Of a stretch of DNA of 39,660 bases, positions 7,570-15,310 are shown in pieces. The stretch is from assembly GCA_025456225.1 (NCBI GenBank), contig JALOLB010000034.1, forward strand, positions 1 through 39,660. Reading direction: 5' to 3'. Positions within the stretch are counted from its first letter, which is position 1, and each line of letters begins with the position of its first letter. A program made the translations under genes and the position numbers. The DNA comes from Thermoanaerobaculaceae bacterium (GTDB taxonomy: Bacteria > Acidobacteriota > Thermoanaerobaculia > Thermoanaerobaculales > Thermoanaerobaculaceae). The notes under the pieces were generated by a model that saw only the letters and a list, made by a program, of their open reading frames with translations, was not told the origin of the DNA and ran no database searches.

Positions 7570-8217
7570 CTACTCCTGGAAGGCGCCTGACCGGTGCGAG
7601 CCGTCGCACAGGGGCTTCGCGCGCGACGCGCCGCAGCGGCACACGGCCAGGTCCGCGACCGGCACCTTCTGCCCATCCGCCCCGACCAGCAGGAACGAGC
7701 CCTCCACCACCAGCGGACCGGATTTCACGACCCTGACGCGCAGCGGACCCGTGCCGCTCGCCCCGGGGGTCGGCCCAACCTGAGCGACGCTCCCGGAGTC
7801 GTCGAACCCCACGCCAAAGTGGGCGTCGTCGCAGAGCGGGCGGTTGCCGGAGGCGCCGCACCGGCACAGCCCCACCCGCGTGTCCCGCAGCAGCACGTTG
7901 CCTTCGTGGTCCACGACCTCGACGTCGCCGTGCACGTAGAGCGGCCCCCACTCCGCCACGGTGACCGAGTTGACCTCCGGTGCAGTCTCGGCCCCCCTGC
8001 CGTCGCGCCGCTCGAAGTGGAGTGCCCCGGTGGGGCACCGCAGCACCGCCTCCGCCACCTCGTCGACCGGGGCGGCATCCGGCTCGATCCAGGGCCTCCT
8101 GCGGACGTTGAAGACCGCGGGCAACAGCCGGAGGCACGCCGAGGCATGGATGCACCGCCTGCGATCGAAGCGCACGGTGATGCTCTCGCCCCGATAGTCC
8201 TTCTCGTCCCGCTGCAT
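7570..8217 (-). CDS. Fer4_19 plus tandem CDGSH iron-sulfur protein
   Basis: A 215-residue cytoplasmic protein predicted to hold three Fe-S clusters. Residues 14-70 match the Fer4_19/DUF1271 ferredoxin-like domain, with C22, C28 and C61 (RCPTGAL). Two mitoNEET-type CDGSH motifs follow: C118-x-C120...C129-D-D-A-H133 and C193-x-C195...C204-D-G-S-H208, each giving the 3-Cys/1-His ligand set of a 2Fe-2S cluster. The first motif has CDDAH for CDGSH, which keeps all ligands. The ATG was preferred to a GTG 24 bases upstream because GGGAGGAG lies directly before it. Likely an electron-transfer or redox-sensing protein; no enzyme activity can be read from the sequence. It is divergent from gdhA. Domain identity is firm, role unknown. 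Confidence 0.9.
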   Translation of the reverse strand: MQRDEKDYRGESITVRFDRRRCIHASACLRLLPAVFNVRRRPWIEPDAAPVDEVAEAVLRCPTGALHFERRDGRGAETAPEVNSVTVAEWGPLYVHGDVEVVDHEGNVLLRDTRVGLCRCGASGNRPLCDDAHFGVGFDDSGSVAQVGPTPGASGTGPLRVRVVKSGPLVVEGSFLLVGADGQKVPVADLAVCRCGASRAKPLCDGSHRSGAFQE

Positions 8218-8241
8218 GCGCTCCTCCCGGTGCCAGTCCAC

Positions 8242-8247
8242 ATTGTA
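8242..8247 (-). promoter_or_regulatory. Possible -10 box of the CDGSH gene
   Basis: Minus-strand TACAAT (five of six matches to TATAAT) lies 25 bases upstream of the CDGSH gene start. No convincing -35 box is visible at the right distance, so activator help or a false match are both possible. Confidence 0.3.
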
Positions 8248-8329
8248 GCGGGCTCCTCAGGCTCCGACGCTGCGCGGGAGGAACACCGTGCCGGATGCAG
8301 CCGCATGGCAGGCGGAGCCGCGGCGGCAT

Positions 8330-8379
8330 GGCACCAGGCGGGTCGCTCCGGGGCCGGGAACCGGGAAACCCGCCGTGCC
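8330..8379. other. Long stem-loop between divergent genes
   Basis: GGCAC-cag-GCGGGT on the left pairs with ACCCGC-c-GTGCC on the right, giving eleven base pairs around a loop of about 24 bases. It ends ten bases before the predicted gdhA -35 box, so it could be a regulator site or an element of the divergent CDGSH leader. Function not known. Confidence 0.4.
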
Positions 8380-8388
8380 GCCGCAGCG

Positions 8389-8417
8389 TTGACGCTGCCC
8401 CGCGAGAGGGGTAGTAT
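8389..8417 (+). promoter_or_regulatory. Sigma70-like promoter of gdhA
   Basis: TTGACG (8389-8394), a 17-base spacer and TAGTAT (8412-8417) fit the vegetative consensus well, with five of six -35 matches and optimal spacing. A transcript would start near 8424, leaving a leader of about 280 bases before gdhA. Confidence 0.6.
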
Positions 8418-8701
8418 TCCCCGGCGTGATGGCCGAAATGACCCCACTCGTCGAGCACTGGCACAACAGCCGGGGCGCGTGTCTCCGTGCGCCCGGGACC
8501 TCGAGCCGCCAGCTCCGACGGGCTCCGGGGTAGCGGACAGCGGACGTCCCGGGGCCGGGGACCAGGCCCGAGCTTCACGAGCGCCTTGGCGCGGGAGGAT
8601 TCGTGAAACGCCTCACAAGAGCCCGTGCCGGCGGCCACGATCGATGAGCGGATGACGCGGGGGGCGCCAAGCTCGCCGCGAGAAAAAGGAGAGATGCCAG
8701 G
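8418..8701 (+). other. Long gdhA 5' leader with a possible short ORF
   Basis: The region between the predicted promoter and gdhA contains no recognised gene. A 34-codon frame runs from ATG at 8429 to TAG at 8533; its ATG lies only a few bases from the expected transcript start, so it would be nearly leaderless. I recognise no known riboswitch class. It may be a regulatory leader, or the short frame may be chance. Confidence 0.35.
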
Positions 8702-10048
8702 ATGAACGTCACCCAGTATGTCGCCAAGTTCCTCGAGCGCACCATTGCCAAGAACCCCGCCGAGCCGGAGTTCCACCAGGCCGTCAAGGAAGTGGTGGAG
8801 ACGCTGATCCCGTGCCTCGAGCGGCATCCCGAGTACCTCGAGCACCGGATCCTCGAGCGGGTCTCCGAGCCGGACCGCACCTTCCTGTTCCGCGTCACCT
8901 GGCAGGACGACAAGGGCGAGGTCCACGTCAACAAGGGCTACCGCGTCGAGTTCAACAACGCCATCGGCCCCTACAAGGGCGGCCTGCGGTTCCACCCGAC
9001 GGTCAATCTGGGCATCCTCAAGTTCCTGGGCTTCGAGCAGATCTTCAAGAACTCCCTCACCACCCTCCCCATGGGCGGCGGCAAGGGCGGCTCCGACTTC
9101 GACCCCAAGGGCAAGTCCGACGCCGAGGTGATGCGTTTCTGCCAGGCTCTCATGAACGAGCTGTACCGTCACATTGGCGCCAACATCGACGTGCCGGCCG
9201 GTGACATCGGCGTCGGCGGCCGCGAGATCGGCTACATGTTCGGCCAGTTCAAGAAGCTCACCCACTCCTTCGAGGGCGTGCTCACCGGCAAGGGCCTGCG
9301 CTGGGGCGGCTCCCTGATCCGGCCCGAGGCCACCGGCTACGGCTGCGTCTACTTCGCCGAGGACATGCTGGCGACGCGCGGCCAGGCGTTCGCGGGCAAG
9401 GCCGTGGCGATCTCGGGCTCCGGCAACGTCTCCCAGTACGCGGCCCAGAAGGTCATGCAGCTCGGCGGCCGCGTCATCACCTTCTCCGACTCCGACGGCT
9501 GCATCGTCGACAAGGAAGGGTGCACCAAGGAGAAGTGGGAGTTCCTGATGGACCTCAAGAACGTCCGCCGTGGCCGCATCAAGGAGTACGCCGAGCGGTT
9601 CCACTGCGAGTACTACGAGGGCCGTCGTCCGTGGTTCGTGAAGTGCGATGTGGCGCTGCCGTGCGCCACCCAGAACGAGATCAACGGCGACGAGGCCGAG
9701 ATGCTCGTCAACAACGGCTGCATCTGCGTGTCCGAAGGCGCCAACATGCCGACCACCCTGGAAGGCGTCGAGGTCTTCCTGCGCAAGCGCATCCTCTATG
9801 GCCCCGGCAAGGCCGCCAACGCCGGTGGCGTGGCCACGTCCGGCCTCGAGATGAGTCAGAACTCCATGCGTCTGAACTGGACCCGCGAGGAGGTCGACCA
9901 GCGCCTCCGCGGGATCATGGACTCCATCCACGAGGCGTGCGTGACCACCGCCAAGGAGTACGGCGATCCGGGCAACTACGTGCTGGGCGCCAACATCGCC
10001 GGCTTCGTGAAGGTCGCCAACTCGATGATCGATCAGGGCATCGTCTAG
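8702..10048 (+). CDS. gdhA: Glutamate dehydrogenase, NADP-type
   Basis: Catalyses reversible reductive amination of 2-oxoglutarate with ammonia, linking carbon and nitrogen metabolism in the cytoplasm. The 448-residue length is that of hexameric small bacterial GdhA (about 445-450). Signatures: NKGYRVEFNNAIGPYKGGLR, LPMGGGKGG (glutamate-binding and catalytic lysines), NIDVPAGDIGVGGREIGYM, and the dinucleotide-binding segment AISGSGNVSQYAAQK. The C-terminal pattern (LEMSQNSMRLNW) is typical of the NADP-dependent class, though cofactor choice is inferred. AAAAAGGAGAG lies about ten bases before the ATG. It is a single transcription unit with its own promoter, a long leader and a strong terminator just after the stop. 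Confidence 0.96.
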   Translation: MNVTQYVAKFLERTIAKNPAEPEFHQAVKEVVETLIPCLERHPEYLEHRILERVSEPDRTFLFRVTWQDDKGEVHVNKGYRVEFNNAIGPYKGGLRFHPTVNLGILKFLGFEQIFKNSLTTLPMGGGKGGSDFDPKGKSDAEVMRFCQALMNELYRHIGANIDVPAGDIGVGGREIGYMFGQFKKLTHSFEGVLTGKGLRWGGSLIRPEATGYGCVYFAEDMLATRGQAFAGKAVAISGSGNVSQYAAQKVMQLGGRVITFSDSDGCIVDKEGCTKEKWEFLMDLKNVRRGRIKEYAERFHCEYYEGRRPWFVKCDVALPCATQNEINGDEAEMLVNNGCICVSEGANMPTTLEGVEVFLRKRILYGPGKAANAGGVATSGLEMSQNSMRLNWTREEVDQRLRGIMDSIHEACVTTAKEYGDPGNYVLGANIAGFVKVANSMIDQGIV

Positions 10049-10075
10049 GCCCTGTTTCCCTGTTCCTTGGGTTTC

Positions 10076-10106
10076 GGGGAGGGCCGAAAGGTCCTCCCCT
10101 TTTCTT
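10076..10106 (+). terminator. Rho-independent terminator of gdhA
   Basis: GGGGAGGGCC and GGTCCTCCCC form a ten-pair stem (one G-U) closed by a GAAA tetraloop and followed by TTTTCTT. It begins 28 bases after the gdhA stop and is the clearest intrinsic terminator in the window. Confidence 0.9.
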
Positions 10107-10110
10107 GTGG

Positions 10111-10239
10111 GCCTCAGGCCTCAGGCATCAGGCCTCAGCTCCCCCACCCACCCTGGATTATCTTGGAGTGCCCGAGGTCTGAGGCCAGAGGCCTGAGGCC
10201 TGTCTTGCCTGAGGTCTGAGGCCAGAGGCCTGAGGCCTG
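10111..10239 (+). repeat. Family A heptad element, copy A2
   Basis: Inverted heptads (CCTCAGG-type, 10112-10138), a core containing CACCCACCC and CTTGGAGT, then direct CTGAGGY heptads in two blocks separated by TGTCTTGC. The two right-hand blocks are near-identical to each other. It fills the gap between convergent gdhA and the GNAT gene. Confidence 0.88.
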
Positions 10240-10254
10240 GGTGGGAAAGACCTG

Positions 10255-10845
10255 TCAACCGTCGGATCGTGGGGTTGTCGGGGGCGGCGGGGCCTCGGGC
10301 TCTCCGACCCGCTGGCGCCACTCGCGGGACAGCAGCGAGTAGACGAGGACGTCGCGGTACCGGCCGTTGCGGAAGTCGCCGTCCCGCTGCCGGCCCTCGA
10401 GGGTGAAGCCGACCTTCTCGTAGACCTTCTGGGCGCGGACGTGATCGGCGAAGACCCGCAGCCACACCCGGTGGAGGTTGAGGGTGAAGAACGCGTGGCG
10501 GAGCAGCAGCCTCGTGACCTCGGTCCCCAGCCCCTGGCCCCACATGCTCTTGTCGCCGATCACGAGGCCCAGCTCGGCGCTCCGGTTGCGCCAGTCGAAC
10601 GCCCGCAGGCCGGCGCCCCCGATGAGGCGCGGCTTATCCGTCCCCTGAACGAGGTCCACCGCGAAGGGCTGCTCGAGGAGCGGCTGACGTGACTGCTCCT
10701 CGAACCAGGTGATCTCCTGGGCGTTGCTGAGGCCGAGGACCATGTCGAGATTGGCTCGGACCTCGGGATCAGCGAAGAACCGCACGAACCGCTCGAGGTC
10801 CTCGCGCTCGATGGGGCGCAGGCAGACTCGCTTGCCAACCAGCAT
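10255..10845 (-). CDS. GNAT acetyltransferase, RimJ/RimL-like
   Basis: A 196-residue acetyl-CoA-dependent N-acetyltransferase of the RimJ/RimL group. It opens with the usual VCLRPIEREDLERF, has the beta4 stretch SAELGLVIGDKSMWGQGLGTEV whose QGLGTE is the acetyl-CoA pyrophosphate loop, then LHRVWLRVFADHVRAQKVYEKVGF, the conserved C-terminal half. The ATG is favoured by GGGAGGGAG directly upstream; a GTG seven codons earlier lacks such a site. The last 20 residues are Pro-rich. Substrates of such proteins range from ribosomal N-termini to small amines and antibiotics, and none can be inferred here. It is transcribed toward gdhA and away from the GGDEF gene. Confidence 0.88.
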   Translation of the reverse strand: MLVGKRVCLRPIEREDLERFVRFFADPEVRANLDMVLGLSNAQEITWFEEQSRQPLLEQPFAVDLVQGTDKPRLIGGAGLRAFDWRNRSAELGLVIGDKSMWGQGLGTEVTRLLLRHAFFTLNLHRVWLRVFADHVRAQKVYEKVGFTLEGRQRDGDFRNGRYRDVLVYSLLSREWRQRVGEPEAPPPPTTPRSDG

Positions 10846-10954
10846 TGCTCCCTCCCACTGCGCCACTGGCGCGCGCTGGCCTTCACTTCCGTCGCGGAAG
10901 ACGGTCGAATTGTACCAGCCCGCCTCGGCAGCGGCACCGCAGTATCATGGAATC

Positions 10955-11818
10955 ATGATCAGGCTCGCGGAGCTGGTGTCCCTTCCTGCCGATCTCGGCG
11001 CGCCATGGCTCGTGGCGGCGGCCGGGGTCCTGGCCCTCGCCTTGCTCCTGTGGGCGATCTTCGAGCGCCGCGGGCGGCTCCGCGCGAGCCACGCGCTGCG
11101 GGAGGTCGAGGAGCGCCTCGCCAGGTGCGAGGCTCAACAGGCCGAGACGTCGCGGAGCGACCCACTCACCGGCCTCGGCAACCGGCGCCGCCTGGCCGAG
11201 GATCTGCCGGGCCGGCTGTCGATGGCCAGGCGCACGGCCATCGCCGACTGGCCGGACCACTTCACACCCCGCCATGGCCTGGGGCTGTTCCTGGTGGACA
11301 TCGACGGCCTCAGGCATATCAACGAGGCCGGGGGTCGCGAGGCGGGCGACGCGGTGCTCCGCGGCGTCGCCGACGCGCTCCGCCAACTGACCCGTCAGGA
11401 GGACGTGGCGGTGCGCTGGGGGGAGGACGAGCTCGCGGTGGTGGGCTCCGGCATGCACCGCGAGGGGCTCGCCGCCCTCGCCGCCAAGATCCTCCAGGCG
11501 GTCGGCGAGGTCCGGGTCACAGGGGCTGACGGTTCGGCGGTCCCGATCAGGGCCTCGCTCGGCTTCATCCCCTACCCGCTCATCCGGCGCGGCTCGATGT
11601 CGCCCGAGGAGTGGCCCCTCCTCGTGGAGCTGGCACGCCGTGTCGTGCTGCTCGCCAAGCGCCACGGTGGCGGGCGGGGCTGCGGCCTCGTGTGGGCCGG
11701 GACCTACCAGGAGGAGCAAGACGAGGCCGCCGTCCTGGCCTCGCTGCTCGCCGACCCCACGGTGAAGATCGAGGGGCTGGAGCTCCTGGAGCTGCCCGAT
11801 GGCAGCCGCGCGTCGTGA
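10955..11818 (+). CDS. Membrane-anchored degenerate GGDEF protein
   Basis: A 287-residue protein with one transmembrane helix (about 15-36), a short charged coiled linker (40-65) and a GGDEF domain (66-245). DPLTGLGNRR (69-78) and VDIDGLRHINEAGG (114-127) are canonical, but the active-site motif reads GEDEL (156-160) in place of GG(D/E)EF. The inhibitory-site pattern RxxD is intact as RQED (147-150), five residues before it, as in PleD. This argues for loss or weakening of diguanylate cyclase activity with retained c-di-GMP binding, that is, a receptor role; the activity is not proven. About 45 residues follow the domain. No clear ribosome site precedes the ATG. It is divergent from the acetyltransferase and 45 bases upstream of the CNNM gene. 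Confidence 0.82.
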   Translation: MIRLAELVSLPADLGAPWLVAAAGVLALALLLWAIFERRGRLRASHALREVEERLARCEAQQAETSRSDPLTGLGNRRRLAEDLPGRLSMARRTAIADWPDHFTPRHGLGLFLVDIDGLRHINEAGGREAGDAVLRGVADALRQLTRQEDVAVRWGEDELAVVGSGMHREGLAALAAKILQAVGEVRVTGADGSAVPIRASLGFIPYPLIRRGSMSPEEWPLLVELARRVVLLAKRHGGGRGCGLVWAGTYQEEQDEAAVLASLLADPTVKIEGLELLELPDGSRAS

Positions 11819-11863
11819 TCCGGTATTCGCTATTCTGAGCTGCCGAAGGAGGCGTGCCTCGAC

Positions 11864-13162
11864 GTGAGCCCTTTGTTTGCCGAGCTGCTGGCGATTCTGG
11901 CCCTCATCCTGCTGAACGGCCTGCTGGCCATGGCGGAGATCGCCATCGTCGCCTCCCGGCGAGCGCGGCTCGAGGACTTGGCCGCGCGCGGTCACCGCGG
12001 TGCGACCGTCGCGCTCCATCTCGCCAGCGACCCCAACCGCTTCCTCTCCACCGTCCAGATCGGCATCACCCTCGTCGGGGTGCTGGCCGGCGCGCTGGGC
12101 GGCCTCACCGTGGCCGGCGACGTGGCGCTCTGGCTCGACGAGATGCTCGGTCCGCGCGCCTACCACCGCCCGGTCGCAGTCGGGGTGGTGGTGGTGGGCA
12201 CCACGTACCTGTCCCTGGTGGTCGGCGAGCTGGTGCCCAAGCGCCTTGCCCTCGCCCACGCGGAGAAGCTCGCCGTGGTGCTGGCTCCTCTGATGCGGCT
12301 GCTGGCGAAGGCGACGGCGCCGGCCGTCTGGCTGCTGGGGGTGTCCACCAACCTCGCCCTGCGCCTGCTGCGCGTCAAGGGCAACAGCCGCCAGCTCACC
12401 GAGGAGGAGATCCGCCTCATGCTGGCCGAGGGCGCCGCCAGCGGCATCTTCCACGAGGCGGAGCACGCCATCGTCGAGAATGTCTTCCGGTTCGCGGACC
12501 GCAGCGTCGCCGAGCTCATGACCCCGCGGAGCGACGTCGTCTGGCTCGACATCAACGAGTCGCCCCGGGACCTCTGGGAGAAGGCCACCGCCAGCGGCCG
12601 GTTTCTCTTTCCCGTCGCCAGCGGCGACCTGCAGAACGTGATCGGCATTGCCGGCATCACCGACATTGTCCCCGGCGACTCCACGACCGCCCTGCGCGCA
12701 CGGCTCCGGGAACCCCTGTTCGTGCCCGAGACGACGCCCGCGATCCGTCTCCCCGATCTGTTCCGACAGGCGGGCACCCGCGTCGCCCTGGTGATCGGTG
12801 AGCACGGGGAGGTACAGGGGCTGGTCTCGGTGACCGACGTCCTGAAGGCCATCATCGGGGAGCTCGAGGTGCCGCAGGGCGAGGATCTCCCGATCGTGGC
12901 CCGGGGTGACGGCTCGTGGCTGGTCGATGGAGCGCTTCCCATCCGCGACCTCAAGGAGCTGCTGGACCTCGAGCGCCTGCCCGGGGAGGAGCGCCGCGGC
13001 TTCCTCACCGCCGGCGGCCTCGTCATGTACGCGCTCGGCCAGGTCCCCCAGGCCGGCAGCGTCGTGGAGGTCGGCGGGCACCGCATCGAGGTCGTGGACA
13101 TGGACGGCCTGCGCGTCGACAAGCTCCTCATCGGCCCCGCCGTCCAGGAGACCCCGGAATAG
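11864..13162 (+). CDS. CNNM/HlyC-CorC family membrane protein
   Basis: A 432-residue integral membrane protein with the DUF21/CNNM domain (about 1-185), whose helices include LLAILALILLNGLLAMAEIA, IGITLVGVLAGALGG, and TYLSLVVGELVPKRLAL with the conserved GELVPK. A tandem CBS pair (about 205-330, starting near VAELMTPRSDVVWL) and a C-terminal CorC_HlyC transporter-associated domain (about 345-425, DGSWLVDGALPI) follow. Family members are implicated in Mg2+/Co2+ efflux or resistance; older annotations say hemolysin, which is misleading. The GTG start has AAGGAGG 11 bases upstream. It may be co-transcribed with the GGDEF gene. Transport substrate is inferred from family only. Confidence 0.9.
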   Translation: MSPLFAELLAILALILLNGLLAMAEIAIVASRRARLEDLAARGHRGATVALHLASDPNRFLSTVQIGITLVGVLAGALGGLTVAGDVALWLDEMLGPRAYHRPVAVGVVVVGTTYLSLVVGELVPKRLALAHAEKLAVVLAPLMRLLAKATAPAVWLLGVSTNLALRLLRVKGNSRQLTEEEIRLMLAEGAASGIFHEAEHAIVENVFRFADRSVAELMTPRSDVVWLDINESPRDLWEKATASGRFLFPVASGDLQNVIGIAGITDIVPGDSTTALRARLREPLFVPETTPAIRLPDLFRQAGTRVALVIGEHGEVQGLVSVTDVLKAIIGELEVPQGEDLPIVARGDGSWLVDGALPIRDLKELLDLERLPGEERRGFLTAGGLVMYALGQVPQAGSVVEVGGHRIEVVDMDGLRVDKLLIGPAVQETPE

Positions 13163-13175
13163 CAGGCCACCACCC

Positions 13176-13350
13176 GGCCTCAGACCTCAGGCCTCAGACC
13201 TCAGGAAAGACAGGCCTCAGGTCGTCCGCCCGCCCCACCACCCGGCCTCAGGCCTCAGTTCCTCCACCCACCCAGCCTTGTCTTGTAGTACCTGAGAGCT
13301 GAGGCCTGAGGTCTGAGGCCTGTTGTTCCTGAGGTCTGAGGCCTGAGGCC
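13176..13350 (+). repeat. Family A heptad element, copy A3
   Basis: Inverted heptads (GCCTCAG/ACCTCAG, 13177-13202), the linker GGAAAGACAGGCCTCAGG, more inverted heptads, the core with CACCCACCCAG and CTTGTAGT near 13266-13290, then direct CTGAGGY heptads to 13350. It lies between the convergent CNNM and rarA genes, 13 bases from each. Confidence 0.9.
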
Positions 13351-13363
13351 GGGTCAAGGTGCG

Positions 13364-14683
13364 TCACCGCCGGCGGCGGGCGGCGAGCTCGGCCAGGCGC
13401 TCGCGGATGCGCTTCTCCCAGCCCTCCTCGCCAGGCTCGAAGATGCGCTCGCGAGCAAGCTCCGGAGGGAGGCACGGCATGTCCGCGACCTTCCCGGGCG
13501 TGTCGTGGGCGTAGACGTACCCCTCGCCATAGCCGAGCTCCGACATGAGCCGCGTGGGCGCGTTGCGCAGGTGCAGTGGCACCGGGTAGGGCGGGCGGTC
13601 CTCCACCAGCCGCCGGGCCTTCCCGTAGGCCACGTAGACGGCATTGGACTTGGCGGCGAGGCACAGGTAGAGCACGGCCTGGGCGAGCGCGAGGTTGCAC
13701 TCGGGCATCCCCATGTGCTCGACGGCGTGGGCCGCCGCTGCGACCTGCTCGAGCGCCCTCGGGTCGGCCGTGCCGATGTCTTCGGACGCCACCCGCAGCA
13801 ACCGCCTCGCGACGAAGGACGGATCGGCACCACCCTCGAGCATGCGCGCCAGCCAGTACAGGCCGGCGTCCGGGTCCGAGTTGCGGATCGACTTGTGGAG
13901 GGCGGAGATGAGGTTGTAGTGCTCCTCCCCCTCCTTGTCGTAGCGCGCGAGGCGACGCTGGGCGACCTTCCGCACCAGCTCGGGGGTGACGGTGCCTCCC
14001 CGGGGCACCGCCTCGGCGGCCGTCTCGAGGAGGTTGTAGGCCACCCGCGCGTCCCCCGCGGCCAGGCTCGCGATGGCCTGGAGCGCCGCGTCGGGGCACT
14101 CCAGGGCGCGGGCCCCGAGCCCGCGCCCGATGTCGTCGAGGGCGCGGCGGAGCAGGCCGACGAGGTCCTCCTCGGACAGCGGCTCGAGGACGTACACCTT
14201 GGCCCGCGACAGCAAGGCGGCGTTGAGCTCGAAGGAGGGGTTCTCGGTGGTGGCGCCGATGAGCGCGACGTCGCCGCTCTCCACGTAGGGGAGGAAGGCA
14301 TCCTGCTGCGCCTTGTTGAAGCGGTGCACCTCGTCCACGAAGAGCACGGTGCGGCGGCCGGTGGCGGACCGCAGGCGCCGTGCGTTCTCCATCACCGCCC
14401 GCGCTTCCTTCACCCCCGAGAGCACCGCCGAGAAGCCCACCAGCTCTGCCTCGCAGGCGGCCGCGAGCAGGCGTGCGATGGTCGTCTTGCCGCACCCCGG
14501 AGGCCCCCAGAGGATCAGGGAGGGCAGCTCGCGGCGTCGGACGAGGAGCGCCAGGACCCCTTCATCGCCCAGCAGGGCGCGCTGTCCGGCCACCTCGTCC
14601 AGGCTCCTCGGCCGCATCCTCTCGGCCAGGGGCGTGCCGGGGGCGAAGCCCGCCGGCTCGTCGAACGGCAGCCGCCCGCTCAC
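13364..14683 (-). CDS. rarA: Replication-associated recombination protein A
   Basis: AAA+ ATPase (RarA/MgsA/WRNIP1 family) that acts at stalled replication forks in the cytoplasm. The 439-residue length is typical. Walker A is GPPGCGKTT (60-68), Walker B is FVDEVHRFNK, sensor 1 is ATTENPSFELN, and the C-terminal half has the clamp-loader-like tetramerisation region with DPDAGLYWLARML and ASEDIGTADP. The start is a GTG that shares GTGA with the stop of the upstream aldolase; AAA+ homology (LAERMRPRSLDEVAGQ) begins about 20 residues later, as expected. The coupling of a fork-repair ATPase to a sugar aldolase is probably incidental. Family identity is very secure. Confidence 0.95.
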   Translation of the reverse strand: MSGRLPFDEPAGFAPGTPLAERMRPRSLDEVAGQRALLGDEGVLALLVRRRELPSLILWGPPGCGKTTIARLLAAACEAELVGFSAVLSGVKEARAVMENARRLRSATGRRTVLFVDEVHRFNKAQQDAFLPYVESGDVALIGATTENPSFELNAALLSRAKVYVLEPLSEEDLVGLLRRALDDIGRGLGARALECPDAALQAIASLAAGDARVAYNLLETAAEAVPRGGTVTPELVRKVAQRRLARYDKEGEEHYNLISALHKSIRNSDPDAGLYWLARMLEGGADPSFVARRLLRVASEDIGTADPRALEQVAAAAHAVEHMGMPECNLALAQAVLYLCLAAKSNAVYVAYGKARRLVEDRPPYPVPLHLRNAPTRLMSELGYGEGYVYAHDTPGKVADMPCLPPELARERIFEPGEEGWEKRIRERLAELAARRRR

Positions 14684-15276
14684 ACCCGTCCTCCGTGGGC
14701 CGACAGCGCCGTCTGGGCGAGCAGCTCGAGCACCTCCATGCGCTGCAGGGCCTCGCGCAGGCTGCTCCCCGCAGTGATGGCGCCGTGTCGGGCCATGACC
14801 ACGGCCGGGGCGCGGCCGAGGGCGACGGCGCACTCCTCGGCAAGCTCCCGGCTGCCGGGAGCCAGCGCCGGCACACGGGCCACTCTCGGCACCAGGAGCC
14901 GGCCCTCCTTGAGCAGCTCGGGGTCAGGGATCGCACCTCGGGTGGCCAGCGCCAGAACGCCGGGCGGGTGCGCATGGACCAGCGCCGCGATGAGGGGATG
15001 ACGCTGGTAGGTCAGGAGATGGGCCAGGGCCTCCGAGGAGGCTCCACGGGGCGGCTCGGCGTCCAGATGACAGAGGACCAGGCAGGCCCCCTGCAGGCGA
15101 CCCTTGGCCCATCCCGAGGGCGTCACCAGCACGGAGGCGGGACCGACCCGCACCGAGATGTTGCCCTCGGCCCCGCGGATCAACCCGAGGCGGGTGAGCG
15201 AGGCCCCCGCAGCCACGATCTCGGCCCGCAGCCGCGGCTCCGAGGAAGCTGTCTCGCCGGTCTCGCCTACCCTCAT
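14680..15276 (-). CDS. Class II aldolase/adducin family protein (FucA-like)
   Basis: A 198-residue zinc aldolase of the L-fuculose-phosphate aldolase group, cleaving a sugar phosphate to dihydroxyacetone phosphate and an aldehyde. Motifs: GAEGNIS (35-41), TPSG (52-55), S80-S81-E82, HAH (H101, H103) and ARHG (H164). The spacings E82 to H101 (19) and H103 to H164 (61) equal those of E. coli FucA E73/H92 and H94/H155, so a full zinc site and catalytic Glu are present. The ATG has no strong ribosome site. Its stop overlaps the rarA start. The actual substrate could be fuculose-, ribulose- or methylthioribulose-1-phosphate; sequence alone does not decide. Confidence 0.88.
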   Translation of the reverse strand: MRVGETGETASSEPRLRAEIVAAGASLTRLGLIRGAEGNISVRVGPASVLVTPSGWAKGRLQGACLVLCHLDAEPPRGASSEALAHLLTYQRHPLIAALVHAHPPGVLALATRGAIPDPELLKEGRLLVPRVARVPALAPGSRELAEECAVALGRAPAVVMARHGAITAGSSLREALQRMEVLELLAQTALSAHGGRV

Positions 15277-15310
15277 GCGGCGCAGTGTAGCCCAGCCCCA
15301 CCCACCCTCC

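Noticed and set aside
8218-8701. tRNA or known riboswitch in the gdhA upstream region
   Set aside because: No cloverleaf with acceptor and T-loop signatures and no familiar riboswitch core could be found by eye.
7391-9931. An 846-codon minus-strand frame across the CDGSH gene and gdhA
   Set aside because: It is a shadow frame; its ends run through family A repeats and the antisense of GdhA.
10883-13081. A 730-codon minus-strand frame antisense to the GGDEF and CNNM genes
   Set aside because: His/Asp/Gly/Arg-rich shadow composition with no domain.
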